NCBI GenBank assembly: GCA_018241995.1
Contig: JAFECT010000018.1
Coordinates: 1 to 49,712, forward strand
Direction of reading: 5' to 3'
Length of the DNA stretch: 49,712 nucleotides
Source: Pseudomonadota bacterium
Lineage (GTDB): Bacteria; Pseudomonadota; Alphaproteobacteria; Caulobacterales; Caulobacteraceae
Part shown: positions 35,636-44,559 of the stretch, in pieces
How the letters are laid out: every line of letters begins with the position of its first letter
Numbering within the stretch: the stretch's first letter is position 1
Made by a program: the position numbers and the translations under genes
The notes under the pieces: generated by a model
What the model was told of the DNA's origin: nothing
Database searches by the model: none
Seen by the model: the letters and a program-made list of their open reading frames with translations, nothing else

Positions 35636-37087
35636 GCCCTGCCCAGATTTCCCCGCCTGCGCCGGCCCGACGGCGCCTGGTTCGGCGTCCCGCTGCTCGG
35701 CGCCGGGGTCGGCGGCTCGCTGGTCGGGCGGCTGATCTGGCTGGCGGCGATCTGGAGCCTGGCCGCCCTGATCGCCACAGGCGCGGCCCTGACCAGCTTC
35801 TTCCAGAACAGCGCGCTGGAGACCTTCCAGGCCGGCGTGTTCGAGGTCGTGAACGGGCTCTATGGCCAGACCAAGGTCGACAAGGACGGCAAGGTGCTGC
35901 CGCCGCAGACCACGGACCTACGCGCGACCCAGGCCTATTCCGGCTCCTACTGGGAGATCGCCGAACCCGCGCCGGGAGGCATCGCGTCGGTGATCCGCTC
36001 CAAGTCCCTGTTCGACAAGGAGCTGGCCGGCCCGCCGGGCGGGGTCAAGGCCTTGGACAGCCGGCTGGGCAAGCCGATCTACTACGACACCACCGGACCC
36101 GACGCGACCGGCGCCAGCAATGCGCCGATGCGCGCCGTGGCGCTGATGGCCAAGATGCCCAACCAGAAGTACCTGATCTTCATGGCGGCGCAGGATCGCC
36201 GGCCGGTCGACAAGGCCGCGCGCCGCTTCACCGTGCTGACTGCCTTCGCCCTGATCTGCCTGGGGCTGGGGGTGGTGCTGGCGGTGATGCTGCAGGTGCG
36301 CTTCGGCCTCAGGCCGCTGTTCGACCTCGGTCGCGAGATCGCGGAGGTGCGCACCGGCCGCCGCCAGCGGCTGGAGGGGACCTATCCGCGCGAGATCGCG
36401 CCCCTGGCCGGGCAGGTCAACGCACTGCTGGACCATAACCAGGAGGTCGTGGAGCGCCAGCGCACCCACGTCGGCAACCTGGCCCACGCCTTGAAGACGC
36501 CGCTGGCGGTGATCACCAGCGAGGCCTCGACCCAGCCCGGGGCCCTGGCCGAGGTCGTCACGCGCCAGGCGGGCCTGATGCGCGAGCAGGTCGACCATCA
36601 CCTGCGCCGCGCCCGCGCCGCCGCCCGCGCCCAGTCCGCCGGCGAGCGCACCCTGATCGAGCCCGCCATCGACGAGCTGGCGCGGATGATCGAGCGGGTG
36701 TTCGAGGAGAAGGGCGTGCTGATCGACTGGGACATCGAGGAGAACCTCGCCTTCCTGGGCGAGCGGCAGGACTTCCTGGAAGTGGCCGGCAACCTGCTGG
36801 AAAACGCCGGCAAGTGGTCGCGCAAGCACATCGACGTCACCGCCGCGCGCTCGCGCCCGGGTTTCCTGGCCTTCACGGTGCAGGACGACGGCCCGGGCCT
36901 GCCCGAAGATCAGCGCGCCGAGGTGCTGAAGCGCGGCGCCCGGCTGGACGAAAGCGCGCCGGGATCGGGCCTCGGCCTGTCGATCGTGGACGAGCTGGCG
37001 CGCGCCTATGGCGGCTCGGTCAGCCTGGCGAAGGGCGAGCTCGGGGGCCTGAAGGTCTCGGTCGAGCTGCCGGTCGCCGAGAGCTGA
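35633..37087 (+). CDS. PhoQ-like sensor histidine kinase, probable CTG start
   Basis: 484 residues if started at CTG 35633, which has GGAGG at 35622-35626. The first canonical in-frame start is GTG 35837, but it would delete the first membrane helix (LVGRLIWLAAIWSLAALIATG). The protein has two TM helices flanking a periplasmic sensor of about 140 residues, a HAMP-like linker, and the PhoQ-type H box VGNLAHALKTPLAVI (His285), N box (EVAGNLLENAGKWS), DDGPGLP and GSGLGLSIV. Pairing with the regulator before it is clear. The signal is unknown. Confidence 0.9.
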   Translation: MALPRFPRLRRPDGAWFGVPLLGAGVGGSLVGRLIWLAAIWSLAALIATGAALTSFFQNSALETFQAGVFEVVNGLYGQTKVDKDGKVLPPQTTDLRATQAYSGSYWEIAEPAPGGIASVIRSKSLFDKELAGPPGGVKALDSRLGKPIYYDTTGPDATGASNAPMRAVALMAKMPNQKYLIFMAAQDRRPVDKAARRFTVLTAFALICLGLGVVLAVMLQVRFGLRPLFDLGREIAEVRTGRRQRLEGTYPREIAPLAGQVNALLDHNQEVVERQRTHVGNLAHALKTPLAVITSEASTQPGALAEVVTRQAGLMREQVDHHLRRARAAARAQSAGERTLIEPAIDELARMIERVFEEKGVLIDWDIEENLAFLGERQDFLEVAGNLLENAGKWSRKHIDVTAARSRPGFLAFTVQDDGPGLPEDQRAEVLKRGARLDESAPGSGLGLSIVDELARAYGGSVSLAKGELGGLKVSVELPVAES

Positions 37088-37348
37088 TCGCGGTCGCGGA
37101 GGTCCAGGGCGCGGGGGCCGTGCGGGCGGGAACGGCGCCTCGGTCTTCTGACCGGCCCTAGGTGTAAACCCCTAGATCCTTGCGAGGCAAAGGACCTCTC
37201 GGGGAAACGCCGCTGCTTCAAGTGTTTAAGCTGAACCGTTTGATCCCGGCCCGGAATGTCGCAGCCCGTCTCTAGGGTTTGCTTAACCTTAAGCTGGCAA
37301 GTCTTGCAGGTCGGATCGCGGCTTTCGCGGTCCCAGTCAGGATCGCGT

Positions 37349-38704
37349 ATGCCGGGGACATCGCCCGCCAAGCTCGGCGCCGTTCGCATGCTGATCGCGG
37401 CCGTGCCGGAAAGCGCGCTGCGCAGCCTGGAAACCGCGCTGTCGACGGCCAAGGACGCGGCCATGGCTGAAATCCGCGATCTGATCCGCGCCGAGCGCGC
37501 CGACCGCGGCCTGCGCGACCAGGTGTTCCTGCCGCTTCTGCCGCTGGCGATGGCCCGGCCCGAGGCGATCCCGGGGCCGGTGCTGGCGCCAGGCCTGCTG
37601 TCGGCGATCTGGGCCGAGGCCAAGCGCCGTAACGCGCCCCTGATCGAGAAGGCCGGCCGCGCCCGTGTCGAGCTGCGCCACGACGACCCCGAACCGGTCG
37701 AGTACGACCGCCTGTGCATCGAGATCGCCAGCATGCTGAGGGGCGAGGGCGCCCTGGCGCCCGCCGGGTTCGACCCCAAGCTGGCCGCCGAGGCGGCTCA
37801 GCTGGTCGACCTGACACCCCTGGCTCGCCAGGCCATCCGCCGTGCCCCCGAATGGCTGGGCCGCGTCAGCGAGGAGAGCGCCGCGACCCTGAAGCTGATC
37901 TTCAAGGACGCCACCGCCATCGCGCAGGACGCCACACCGCGCCTGCTCGACATAATCATGCCGCACCTGCCCGAGCCGCAGCAGATCCTGCGCCTGATCG
38001 CGGTGCTGACCGATCGATCCGGCGACCGTTTCCTGGCTTCCTCGGAGCTGGCCGGGTTCGGTGAGCGGCTGCTGGCCGACGTCGACCGCCGCGTCGCGCG
38101 CATGAAGGCCTTCGACATGCAGGCCGGCGCCGCGGCCGCGCACGGCATGGCGCGCGACATCATCGCCTGCACCTCCATCCTGAACGAGCTGGAGCAGCAG
38201 GTGGATCTGTCCAAGGACGGCCCATGGGGCGCGCGTGTCGGCGCCGGGCGGCGCGCGATGGCCGCCGCCGTCGAGACCCGCCTGCGCGACGCCGAGAGCG
38301 AGGTCGCCAAGGCCCTGCCGCTGCAGAACGTGAAGATCGCTGGGCGCATGACCCGCCACGCGCCCAAGCTGGCCGCCGATCCGGACCCGCGCGTGGTCGA
38401 TCGCGCCCGCGCCCTGGTGACCCTGGTGGGCGAGGTCCGCTCGGTCGCCGCAGGCGGCGGTTACGGCGCCTTGCGCAGCCAGGTCGCCGAGCGCCTGACC
38501 GAGCGGCTGAACGTCTATGCCGACGAAGTGCTGCACGCGCTCAACGCCGGCGAGGCGCCGGACGAGATGCGCGCCCTGGCCTTCGTCGAGATCGCCGCTG
38601 AGTTCCTGGGCCACGTCCGCGACGAGGAGACGGCCCAGATCGTGCGCCGCCGCGCCGCCGTGGCGGGCGGGCGCGCGTCGTCGGCCTCGCAGGACGCGGC
38701 CTGA
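37349..38704 (+). CDS. Large helical hypothetical protein
   Basis: 451 residues, mainly helical, rich in Ala, Arg, Leu. Stretches include ESALRSLETALSTAKDAAMAEIRDLIRAERADRGL, FDPKLAAEAAQLVDLTPLARQAIRRAPEW and AHGMARDIIACTSILNELEQQV. No signal peptide, TM helix or catalytic motif. It is vaguely like the DUF2336 proteins in style but has no clear match. AGGA precedes the ATG at 37349. The 261-bp space before it holds a TTAACCTTAA motif at 37283-37292. Function unknown. Confidence 0.7.
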   Translation: MPGTSPAKLGAVRMLIAAVPESALRSLETALSTAKDAAMAEIRDLIRAERADRGLRDQVFLPLLPLAMARPEAIPGPVLAPGLLSAIWAEAKRRNAPLIEKAGRARVELRHDDPEPVEYDRLCIEIASMLRGEGALAPAGFDPKLAAEAAQLVDLTPLARQAIRRAPEWLGRVSEESAATLKLIFKDATAIAQDATPRLLDIIMPHLPEPQQILRLIAVLTDRSGDRFLASSELAGFGERLLADVDRRVARMKAFDMQAGAAAAHGMARDIIACTSILNELEQQVDLSKDGPWGARVGAGRRAMAAAVETRLRDAESEVAKALPLQNVKIAGRMTRHAPKLAADPDPRVVDRARALVTLVGEVRSVAAGGGYGALRSQVAERLTERLNVYADEVLHALNAGEAPDEMRALAFVEIAAEFLGHVRDEETAQIVRRRAAVAGGRASSASQDAA

Positions 38705-38742
38705 TCGCCTAAGAGGGGCTTCCTGCACGGGAACCGCCTCGC

Positions 38743-39804
38743 TTGCTTACCTTCTGGATCGCCGCCGCCCTGATGTCCGCCGCCGCCGGCGCCCTGGTGC
38801 TGTGGCGCGCGTCGCGACGCGACGCGCCCGAGGCCGAGAACCCCGAACTCGCCGTCTATCGCCGCCACCTGGCCGAGCTGGAGGAGCAGCGCGCCGAGGG
38901 CCTCCTGGACGACGAGGCCTACCGCGCCGCCCGCGCCGAGGCGGGCCGGCGCCTGCTCAAGGCCGGGGAAACCCCGAGCGAGGCCTCGGCGTCGCGCGAT
39001 CCCACGCGGGACGGGGCCATGGTGTTCGGCGCGGTGGCGCTGGCGGCCCTGATCACGGCGGGCGTCTATCTCACGGTCGGCTCGCCCGGTCAGCCCGACC
39101 AACCCTTCGCCAAGCGGCTGAAGGCGTGGAACGCGTCCGATCCCACCACCTTGCCGCCGGCCGAACTGGCCATGTGGCTGAAGGACAAGGCCAGGACCCA
39201 CCCCAACGACCCGCGCGTGTGGAGCGTGCTTGGCGAGGCCTATGCCGCCGCCGGCGATCCCAGCGACGCGGCGCAGGCGTTCCAGACTGCGCTGAGGCTC
39301 GACGCCACGCGCGCCCAGGACTGGGCCAACCTCGGCCGGGTTGAGACCGACCTCGACGACGGGCGCGTGGGCCCCAACGCCAAGGCCGCGTTCGAGACGG
39401 CGCTGAAGCTTGATCCGAAATCGCAGACGGGTTTGCTGGGCCTGTCCGAGGCCGCCGCCGCCGAAGGCCGCCGCGCCGAGGCCGCCGACTATCTGCGCCG
39501 CCTGGCCGACACCCTGCCGACCGGCGACCCGCGCCACGCTCTGTTCGCTCAGCGCGCCGCCGAGATGGCGAGCGGCAAGTCGGCGCCCGCCTCGGGCCAG
39601 GACGCGATGATCCAGGCCATGGTCGCCAAGCAGGCCGCCGAGCTGAAAACCAACCCCAACGATCCCGCCGGGTGGGCGCGTTTGGTGCGCGCCTATGGCG
39701 TGCTGGGCGACAAGCCCGCCCAGGCGCAGGCCCTGGCCACCGCGCGCCAAGTGTTCAAGGACCAGCCCAAGATCGTCGCCGCGATCGAGGCGGAGGCGAA
39801 GTAG
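38743..39804 (+). CDS. ccmI: Cytochrome c biogenesis protein CcmI
   Basis: 353 residues from a TTG start. Membrane helix (TFWIAAALMSAAAGALVLWRAS), then the family's ENPELAVYRRHLAELEEQRAEGLLDDEAYRAARAEAGRRLL signature, a second TM helix and a periplasmic TPR domain (DPRVWSVLGEAYAAAGDPSDAAQAFQTAL; PAGWARLVRAYGVLGDKPAQAQAL). CcmI holds apocytochrome c for haem ligation. Usually it is in a ccmIEFH operon, but here no other ccm gene follows; the next gene converges. Confidence 0.92.
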   Translation: MLTFWIAAALMSAAAGALVLWRASRRDAPEAENPELAVYRRHLAELEEQRAEGLLDDEAYRAARAEAGRRLLKAGETPSEASASRDPTRDGAMVFGAVALAALITAGVYLTVGSPGQPDQPFAKRLKAWNASDPTTLPPAELAMWLKDKARTHPNDPRVWSVLGEAYAAAGDPSDAAQAFQTALRLDATRAQDWANLGRVETDLDDGRVGPNAKAAFETALKLDPKSQTGLLGLSEAAAAEGRRAEAADYLRRLADTLPTGDPRHALFAQRAAEMASGKSAPASGQDAMIQAMVAKQAAELKTNPNDPAGWARLVRAYGVLGDKPAQAQALATARQVFKDQPKIVAAIEAEAK

Positions 39805-39835
39805 TTCTCCCTCTCCCCTCGCGAAGAGCGCCGAG

Positions 39836-41266
39836 CTATTCGATTTTCAGCCGCACGAAGGCCATCGCCCCGGTCGGGTCGTCCGAGCCGTAGGAGGCCG
39901 CGAGGCTGGAGGGCACGAAGTTCACCGCATAGAGCCCGCCCAGGCCGAACTTCACATGCGGCGCGAGCCGCCAATCGTGGATCAGGCCCAGCGAGACCTT
40001 GGACACGGTCGCCACCGGCCCGTGCAGCACCCCCGGCGTCAGCTCGTCGGTGCGGGTGCTCTCGGCGCGGGCGAAGACGGTCCACGGGCCGGAGGGTTTG
40101 ACGGCGGACTCCAGGACGTAGGCGTCGAGCGCCGGGCCGCCGGTGCTCCGGCGCCGGCCCCAGGCGGCGGTGGTGGCCCAGGAGCCGTGTTGGCCGAAGC
40201 CGGTAGTGTAGATGGCGCTGGCCGACCAGCGGTGCTCATCCTCGGCCGGGTCGAGTTGCTCGGGGCTCTTCTGGTCGGCCCAGGAGGCCTGCAGCGCCCA
40301 GTTCCTTGTGGGATTCCAGCTCAGGCGCACGGCGGTGCTGTCGAGCTTGGGCGCCTCGATGTCCCAGCGATGCTGGTCGGGCTCGCGGCCCTTGAAGCGC
40401 GAGACCTCCAGCTTCCAGTCGTCGTGCACCCAGCCGAGCGTGGCCACGCCGAAGGTGATGTGGGTGGAGTCCAGCCAGTGGTGGCTGATCGGCGCCTCGG
40501 GGCTGTCCTGGATCGACTGGCGGTGCATGAAGGCGGGCGGGCCGAACGCCGGCTCGCCGGGCAGGCCGGCATAGAGGAAGACGTTGTCGTGCTCGGACAG
40601 GCGGTGGGTGTAGCTGGCCGACAGCTCCATGAAGAGGTCGTGCGGATGCTGGCGGTCGATCAGAGGGTGGACGCCGTCCGCAGTCTCGCCCGAGGCCAGC
40701 AGCAGCGGATAGCCTGACGGACCCATCGGCGGTTCGGGCGACAGCATCACACGGAAGTTCAGGGCGTCCAGGTTGGACAGATCGCGGCGCGCCGCGGCCA
40801 TCAGCATGCCCGACACGAAGGTTTTTGTGTCGCCGCGGGGGCCTTGCTGCCGGTCGTAGACCCCGTTCACCGTCGCATGGACCATGGTCGTCCAGGCGCC
40901 GTGCATGGCGTGGATGCCGCTGTGCTCCGACGCGTCGGGCTGCCAACTCGTGCCCGAGGCCTCGCGGTTCATCGGATAGGAGCCGAACACGCCGGTCATC
41001 GCGCCCATGTCGTGGTCCATACCCGGCATGCCCGCCATGCCGTCGTGGCCGGAGCCGGAGGTATCGGCGGGGGGCGGCGCGCCGTGGTCCATGCCCGGCA
41101 TCGGCTGGTCGTGCGTCGCCGGCTTGGTCGGTCGCGCGGGCTTGGCCGGAGCAGCCGGCTGCATTCCCGGCATGTCCTTCATGTCCTGCGCCAGGGCCGG
41201 AGCCGCCGAAAGCAGGGCGGTCGCGCAGACGGTCGCGAGCAGGGTCTTGGTCGGCTGGGCCTTCAT
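39836..41266 (-). CDS. Met/His-rich outer-membrane barrel protein, copper-associated
   Basis: 476 residues. A signal peptide (LLSAAPALAQD) precedes a Met/His-rich stretch with MKDMPGMQ, QPMPGMDHG and AGMPGMDHD, suited to binding Cu(I)/Cu(II). The rest alternates hydrophobic and polar residues, with Trp and Tyr, and ends VRLKIE, as outer-membrane barrels do. It overlaps csoR by an ATGA junction, so CsoR should control it. Members near copper ATPases are often called hypothetical; a role in copper efflux or sequestration is inference. Confidence 0.75.
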   Translation of the reverse strand: MKAQPTKTLLATVCATALLSAAPALAQDMKDMPGMQPAAPAKPARPTKPATHDQPMPGMDHGAPPPADTSGSGHDGMAGMPGMDHDMGAMTGVFGSYPMNREASGTSWQPDASEHSGIHAMHGAWTTMVHATVNGVYDRQQGPRGDTKTFVSGMLMAAARRDLSNLDALNFRVMLSPEPPMGPSGYPLLLASGETADGVHPLIDRQHPHDLFMELSASYTHRLSEHDNVFLYAGLPGEPAFGPPAFMHRQSIQDSPEAPISHHWLDSTHITFGVATLGWVHDDWKLEVSRFKGREPDQHRWDIEAPKLDSTAVRLSWNPTRNWALQASWADQKSPEQLDPAEDEHRWSASAIYTTGFGQHGSWATTAAWGRRRSTGGPALDAYVLESAVKPSGPWTVFARAESTRTDELTPGVLHGPVATVSKVSLGLIHDWRLAPHVKFGLGGLYAVNFVPSSLAASYGSDDPTGAMAFVRLKIE

Positions 41267-41544
41267 CGCGCGGTCCTTCCCAGGAGTTCGATCAGTTCGC
41301 CGGCCTTCTTGCGCTGCTCGTCGGCGTCGCCGCTGACGATCGCGCCCTCGATACAGTGGCTCAGGTGGTCCCTCAGCATTTCGGTCTCGACCCGCGCCAG
41401 GGCGGCGCGCACCGCCTGCAGCTGGGTCAGCACGTCGATGCAATAGCGGTCTTCCTCGACCATCTTCGAGATGCCCCGCACCTGGCCCTCCACCCGGCTG
41501 AGCCGGTTGAGCAGGCTGGATTTGTTTTCTCGCTTCATCGTCAT
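41263..41544 (-). CDS. csoR: CsoR-family copper-sensing repressor
   Basis: 93 residues, all-helical. The Cu(I) ligands are present with exact family spacing: Cys35 in RYCIDVL, His60 and Cys64 in DHLSHC (Mycobacterium CsoR: C36, H61, C65). RVEGQVRGISKMVEEDRYC is the DNA-binding and hallmark stretch. GGAGG precedes the ATG at 41544; a second ATG at 41538 is possible. It likely represses both itself and the divergent ATPase through the boxes between them, releasing DNA on binding copper. FrmR/RcnR members differ in ligands. Confidence 0.92.
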   Translation of the reverse strand: MTMKRENKSSLLNRLSRVEGQVRGISKMVEEDRYCIDVLTQLQAVRAALARVETEMLRDHLSHCIEGAIVSGDADEQRKKAGELIELLGRTAR

Positions 41545-41570
41545 GGCGCCTCCGGCCCCGTCTCGACTAA

Positions 41571-41643
41571 TACGGCCGGGGGGTAATTGCAATATGCCCT
41601 ATGGGGGTATAAGCATGCTCAAGACAAATGCCCCATGGGGGTA
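41571..41643. promoter_or_regulatory. CsoR operators between csoR and the copper ATPase
   Basis: TGCCCTATGGGGGTA (41595-41609) and TGCCCCATGGGGGTA (41629-41643) are near-identical C-tract/G-tract boxes 34 bases apart, of the CsoR type. TACGGCCGGGGGGTA at 41571-41585 shares only the right half and may be a third, weak box. They lie between the divergent csoR and ATPase starts. Confidence 0.75.
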
Positions 41644-41663
41644 TCTTGCCTACAAGGGTCACG

Positions 41664-43865
41664 ATGGTCGAGCATAGCCATAGTCACACCGCGCCCGCGG
41701 GCTCATGCAAGCACCACCCCAGCTCGTCTTCGACGCCGGCCGACGCGCCGGCCGGGGCCATCTACACCTGCCCCATGCACCCCGAGGTGCGTCAGGTTGG
41801 GCCGGGCCACTGCCCGATCTGCGGCATGGCGCTGGAGCCCGAGACGGTCACCGCGGAGAGTGGACCCAATCCCGAACTCGCGGACATGACCCGCCGGTTC
41901 CGGATCGGCCTGGCGCTGGCGGTTCCGGTGTTCGGCCTGGAGATGGGCGACCACCTGTTCGACCTGCATCGGTTCATCGCGCCCGGTGTGTCGAACTGGG
42001 TCCAGTTCGCGCTTTCCACGCCGGTGGTGCTGTGGGCCGGCGCCCCGTTCTTCGTGCGCGGCTGGGCGTCGCTGAGGACCCGGAACCTCAACATGTTCAC
42101 GCTCATCGCCATGGGGGTGGGCGTGGCCTGGCTCTACAGCGTGGGGGGAGTCTTCGCGCCGGGCCTGTTCCCGCTGGCGCTTCGCGGCATGGACGGGTCG
42201 GTCCCGGTCTATTTCGAGGCTGCGGCGGTGATCACCGTGCTGGCCCTGCTGGGCCAGGTGCTGGAACTGCGGGCGCGAGAGCACACCTCCGGGGCCCTGC
42301 GTGCGCTGCTCGACCTTTCGCCCAAGACGGCGCGGCGGCTGCGTGAGGACGGCGGCGACGAGGAGGTCGGCCTCGACCAGGTTCGTCCCGGCGACCGCCT
42401 GCGCGTGCGCCCCGGCGAAAAGGTTCCGGTCGACGGCGAGGTCCTGGAAGGCCGCGCCGCGCTCGACGAGTCGCTGGTGACGGGCGAGGCCATGCCGGTC
42501 TCGAAGGGCCCCGCCGACGCGGTGATCGGCGGCTCGCTGAACGCCACCGGCTCCTTCGTCATGCGGGCGCAGAAGGTCGGGGCCGACACCCTGCTGGCGC
42601 AGATCGTCCAGATGGTGGCCCAGGCCCAGCGCAGCCGCGCCCCGATCCAGCGCGTGGCCGATCAAGTCTCGGCCTGGTTCGTGCCCGCGGTGATCCTCGC
42701 CGCCGCCATGGCCTTCGCGGCCTGGATGCTCGCGGGGCCTGAGCCGCGCCTGGCCCATGCCCTGATCGCGGCCGTGTCGGTGCTGATCATCGCCTGCCCC
42801 TGCGCGCTGGGCCTGGCGACGCCGATCTCGATCATGGTGGGCGTGGGCCGTGGCGCCAACGCGGGGGTCCTGATCAAGAACGCCGAGGCGCTGGAGCGCT
42901 TCGAGAAGGTCGACACCCTGGTAGTCGACAAGACCGGCACCTTGACCGAGGGCCGTCCCACGGTGATCGAAATTGAACCCGCGCCGGGGACCGACCGGTC
43001 GGAGCTGCTGAGGCTCGCCGCCAGCGTGGAGCGCGGCAGCGAGCATCCGCTGGGCGACGCCATCGTGCGCGCCGCCACCGAGCAGGGGCTTGGGCTAAGC
43101 GAGGCGTCCGAGTTCGACTCGCCCGTCGGCAAGGGCGTGTTCGGCGTGGTCGACGGCCGCGCGGTCGTTGTCGGCGCCGCCGCGTTCCTGGCCGAGCGGG
43201 GCGTGTCGGCCGACGCGCTTGAACCCCAGGCCCAGAAGCTCCGGAGCGAGGGCGCCACCGCCATCTTCGTCGCTGTCGACGGCCGGCTCGCCGGCCTGTT
43301 CGGCATAGCCGACCCCGTGAAGCCGACCAGCGCCCCTGCCGTCGCGGCGCTGAAGGCGCGCCGCGTGCGGGTGGTGATGCTGACCGGCGACAATCGCGCC
43401 ACGGCCGAGGCGATCGCGCGCCGGGTCGGGGTGGACGAGGTTCACGCCGAAGTCCTGCCTCAGGACAAGGCTGAGGTCGTCGAACGGCTGCGCAGGCAGG
43501 GCCGGGTGGTGGCCATGGCGGGCGACGGGGTCAACGACGCTCCCGCGCTGGCGGCAGCCGATGTCGGCGTCGCCATGGGTGCGGGCGCCGACGTGGCGAT
43601 CGAAAGCGCCGGGGTGACGCTGCTGCGCGGCGACCTGCAGGGCATCGTCAAGGCGCGCGCGCTGTCGCGTTCGGTCATGCGCAATATTCGCCAGAACCTG
43701 GTCTTCGCCTTCGCCTACAACGTGGCGGGCGTTCCCCTGGCGGCCGGGGCGCTCTATCCGGCCTTCGGCCTGCTGCTGTCGCCGCAGATCGCGGCGGCGG
43801 CGATGGCTCTGTCGTCGGTGAGCGTCATCGGCAACGCCCTGCGGCTGCGATGGGTGAAGCTGTGA
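41664..43865 (+). CDS. copA: Copper-exporting P1B-type ATPase
   Basis: 733 residues. The N-terminus is His-rich (EHSHSHTA) with a heavy-metal-binding domain [11 protein letters not shown]...[12 protein letters not shown] rather than the usual GMTCxxC HMA domain. Membrane helices surround the CPC metal site (Cys378-Cys380). The phosphorylation motif is DKTGT (Asp422); [15 protein letters not shown] and MLTGDN...[10 protein letters not shown] follow. It pumps Cu(I) outwards. The gene starts at ATG 41664; upstream in-frame starts read through the operator. It is under CsoR control by position. Silver transport is possible too. Confidence 0.93.
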   Translation: MVEHSHSHTAPAGSCKHHPSSSSTPADAPAGAIYTCPMHPEVRQVGPGHCPICGMALEPETVTAESGPNPELADMTRRFRIGLALAVPVFGLEMGDHLFDLHRFIAPGVSNWVQFALSTPVVLWAGAPFFVRGWASLRTRNLNMFTLIAMGVGVAWLYSVGGVFAPGLFPLALRGMDGSVPVYFEAAAVITVLALLGQVLELRAREHTSGALRALLDLSPKTARRLREDGGDEEVGLDQVRPGDRLRVRPGEKVPVDGEVLEGRAALDESLVTGEAMPVSKGPADAVIGGSLNATGSFVMRAQKVGADTLLAQIVQMVAQAQRSRAPIQRVADQVSAWFVPAVILAAAMAFAAWMLAGPEPRLAHALIAAVSVLIIACPCALGLATPISIMVGVGRGANAGVLIKNAEALERFEKVDTLVVDKTGTLTEGRPTVIEIEPAPGTDRSELLRLAASVERGSEHPLGDAIVRAATEQGLGLSEASEFDSPVGKGVFGVVDGRAVVVGAAAFLAERGVSADALEPQAQKLRSEGATAIFVAVDGRLAGLFGIADPVKPTSAPAVAALKARRVRVVMLTGDNRATAEAIARRVGVDEVHAEVLPQDKAEVVERLRRQGRVVAMAGDGVNDAPALAAADVGVAMGAGADVAIESAGVTLLRGDLQGIVKARALSRSVMRNIRQNLVFAFAYNVAGVPLAAGALYPAFGLLLSPQIAAAAMALSSVSVIGNALRLRWVKL

Positions 43866-43869
43866 GCCC

Positions 43870-44049
43870 TCAGGAGCCCTTGCGGCGAGTCAGCGGGCAG
43901 TTCTCCTTGCAGGCCGGGCAGGGGCATAGGCCGAACGCCGCCACGAGGCCGCAGGCCAGGGCCGCCAAGCCCAAGGCCGCCACGGCGCCGGTCGCCGTCC
44001 AGAACATGGCGTTCGAGCGAACCGGGGCGGAAGACTGTGAGTTCGTCAT
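43870..44049 (-). CDS. Small Cys-rich membrane protein
   Basis: 59 residues. AGGAG leads to the ATG at 44049. A polar N-terminus is followed by one hydrophobic helix (about residues 16-41) and a tail with LCPCPACKENCPLTRRK. Five cysteines (33, 42, 44, 47, 51) suggest metal binding at the membrane. It converges with copA, the stops being five bases apart. A FixK/FNR-like box lies upstream at 44109. Confidence 0.6.
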   Translation of the reverse strand: MTNSQSSAPVRSNAMFWTATGAVAALGLAALACGLVAAFGLCPCPACKENCPLTRRKGS

Positions 44050-44108
44050 GGCGCTGCTCCTGGCCAATGCGATCGGCGCAGTAGGCCGCGCACCCGAGCC
44101 GCCACGCC

Positions 44109-44122
44109 TTGACTGCGATCAA
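44109..44122. promoter_or_regulatory. FNR/FixK-type box 1
   Basis: TTGACTGCGATCAA matches the TTGAY-N4-RTCAA consensus and is flanked as CCTTGA-N6-TCAAGC. It lies between the Cys-rich gene (centre 66 bases upstream of its start) and copC (85 bases upstream), and so could serve either. Confidence 0.6.
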
Positions 44123-44199
44123 GCGCGGATGCGAGGGCGCGGAGCAAGCCCGCATGGAAGGTCAAACGAACCGCCGCCGGCGGAGAAAGCGAGCAGGAC

Positions 44200-44559
44200 A
44201 TGAGGAACCCGATTATCGCCGGCCTCGGAGCCATCGCGCTCCTGGCGACGGCTGCGGCCGCCGCCGCCCACGGCAAGGTGCTGTCGACGACGCCTGCGAG
44301 CGGGGAGACCGGCGGCTCGCCCGCGGAACTGCGGCTGGTGCTGAGTGAGGCGATCTTCCCGAAGTTCTCCGGCATCGTGCTGAAGGACCAGGCCGGCCAC
44401 GTGGTGAAGACCGGCGCGGCGGGGGTGGATCCGACCAAGAAGCAGCTGTTCGTACCGCTCAAGGTCCGGCTCGCCCCCGGCGCCTATACGGTCGAGTGGC
44501 ACGTGGTCTGCGCCGACACGCACCGGATGCAGGGCCGGTACGGCTTCGTCGTGAAGTGA
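44200..44559 (+). CDS. copC: Copper-resistance protein CopC
   Basis: 119 residues. Signal peptide (AIALLATAAAAAAHG), with cleavage leaving an N-terminal His, a Cu(II) ligand in the family (AHGKVLSTTPASGE). The mature part is a short beta-sandwich ending VEWHVVCADTHRMQGRYGFVV, with the usual WHVV and D-x-H ligands. It binds periplasmic copper and hands it to CopD. The stop overlaps the copD GTG. Confidence 0.93.
   Translation: MRNPIIAGLGAIALLATAAAAAAHGKVLSTTPASGETGGSPAELRLVLSEAIFPKFSGIVLKDQAGHVVKTGAAGVDPTKKQLFVPLKVRLAPGAYTVEWHVVCADTHRMQGRYGFVVK

Noticed and set aside
35837..37087. GTG 35837 as the kinase start
   Set aside because: It would remove the first membrane helix and leave the sensor unanchored at one side.
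37283..37292. TTAACCTTAA as a CtrA site
   Set aside because: The half-sites are only two bases apart instead of seven, so the match is not convincing.
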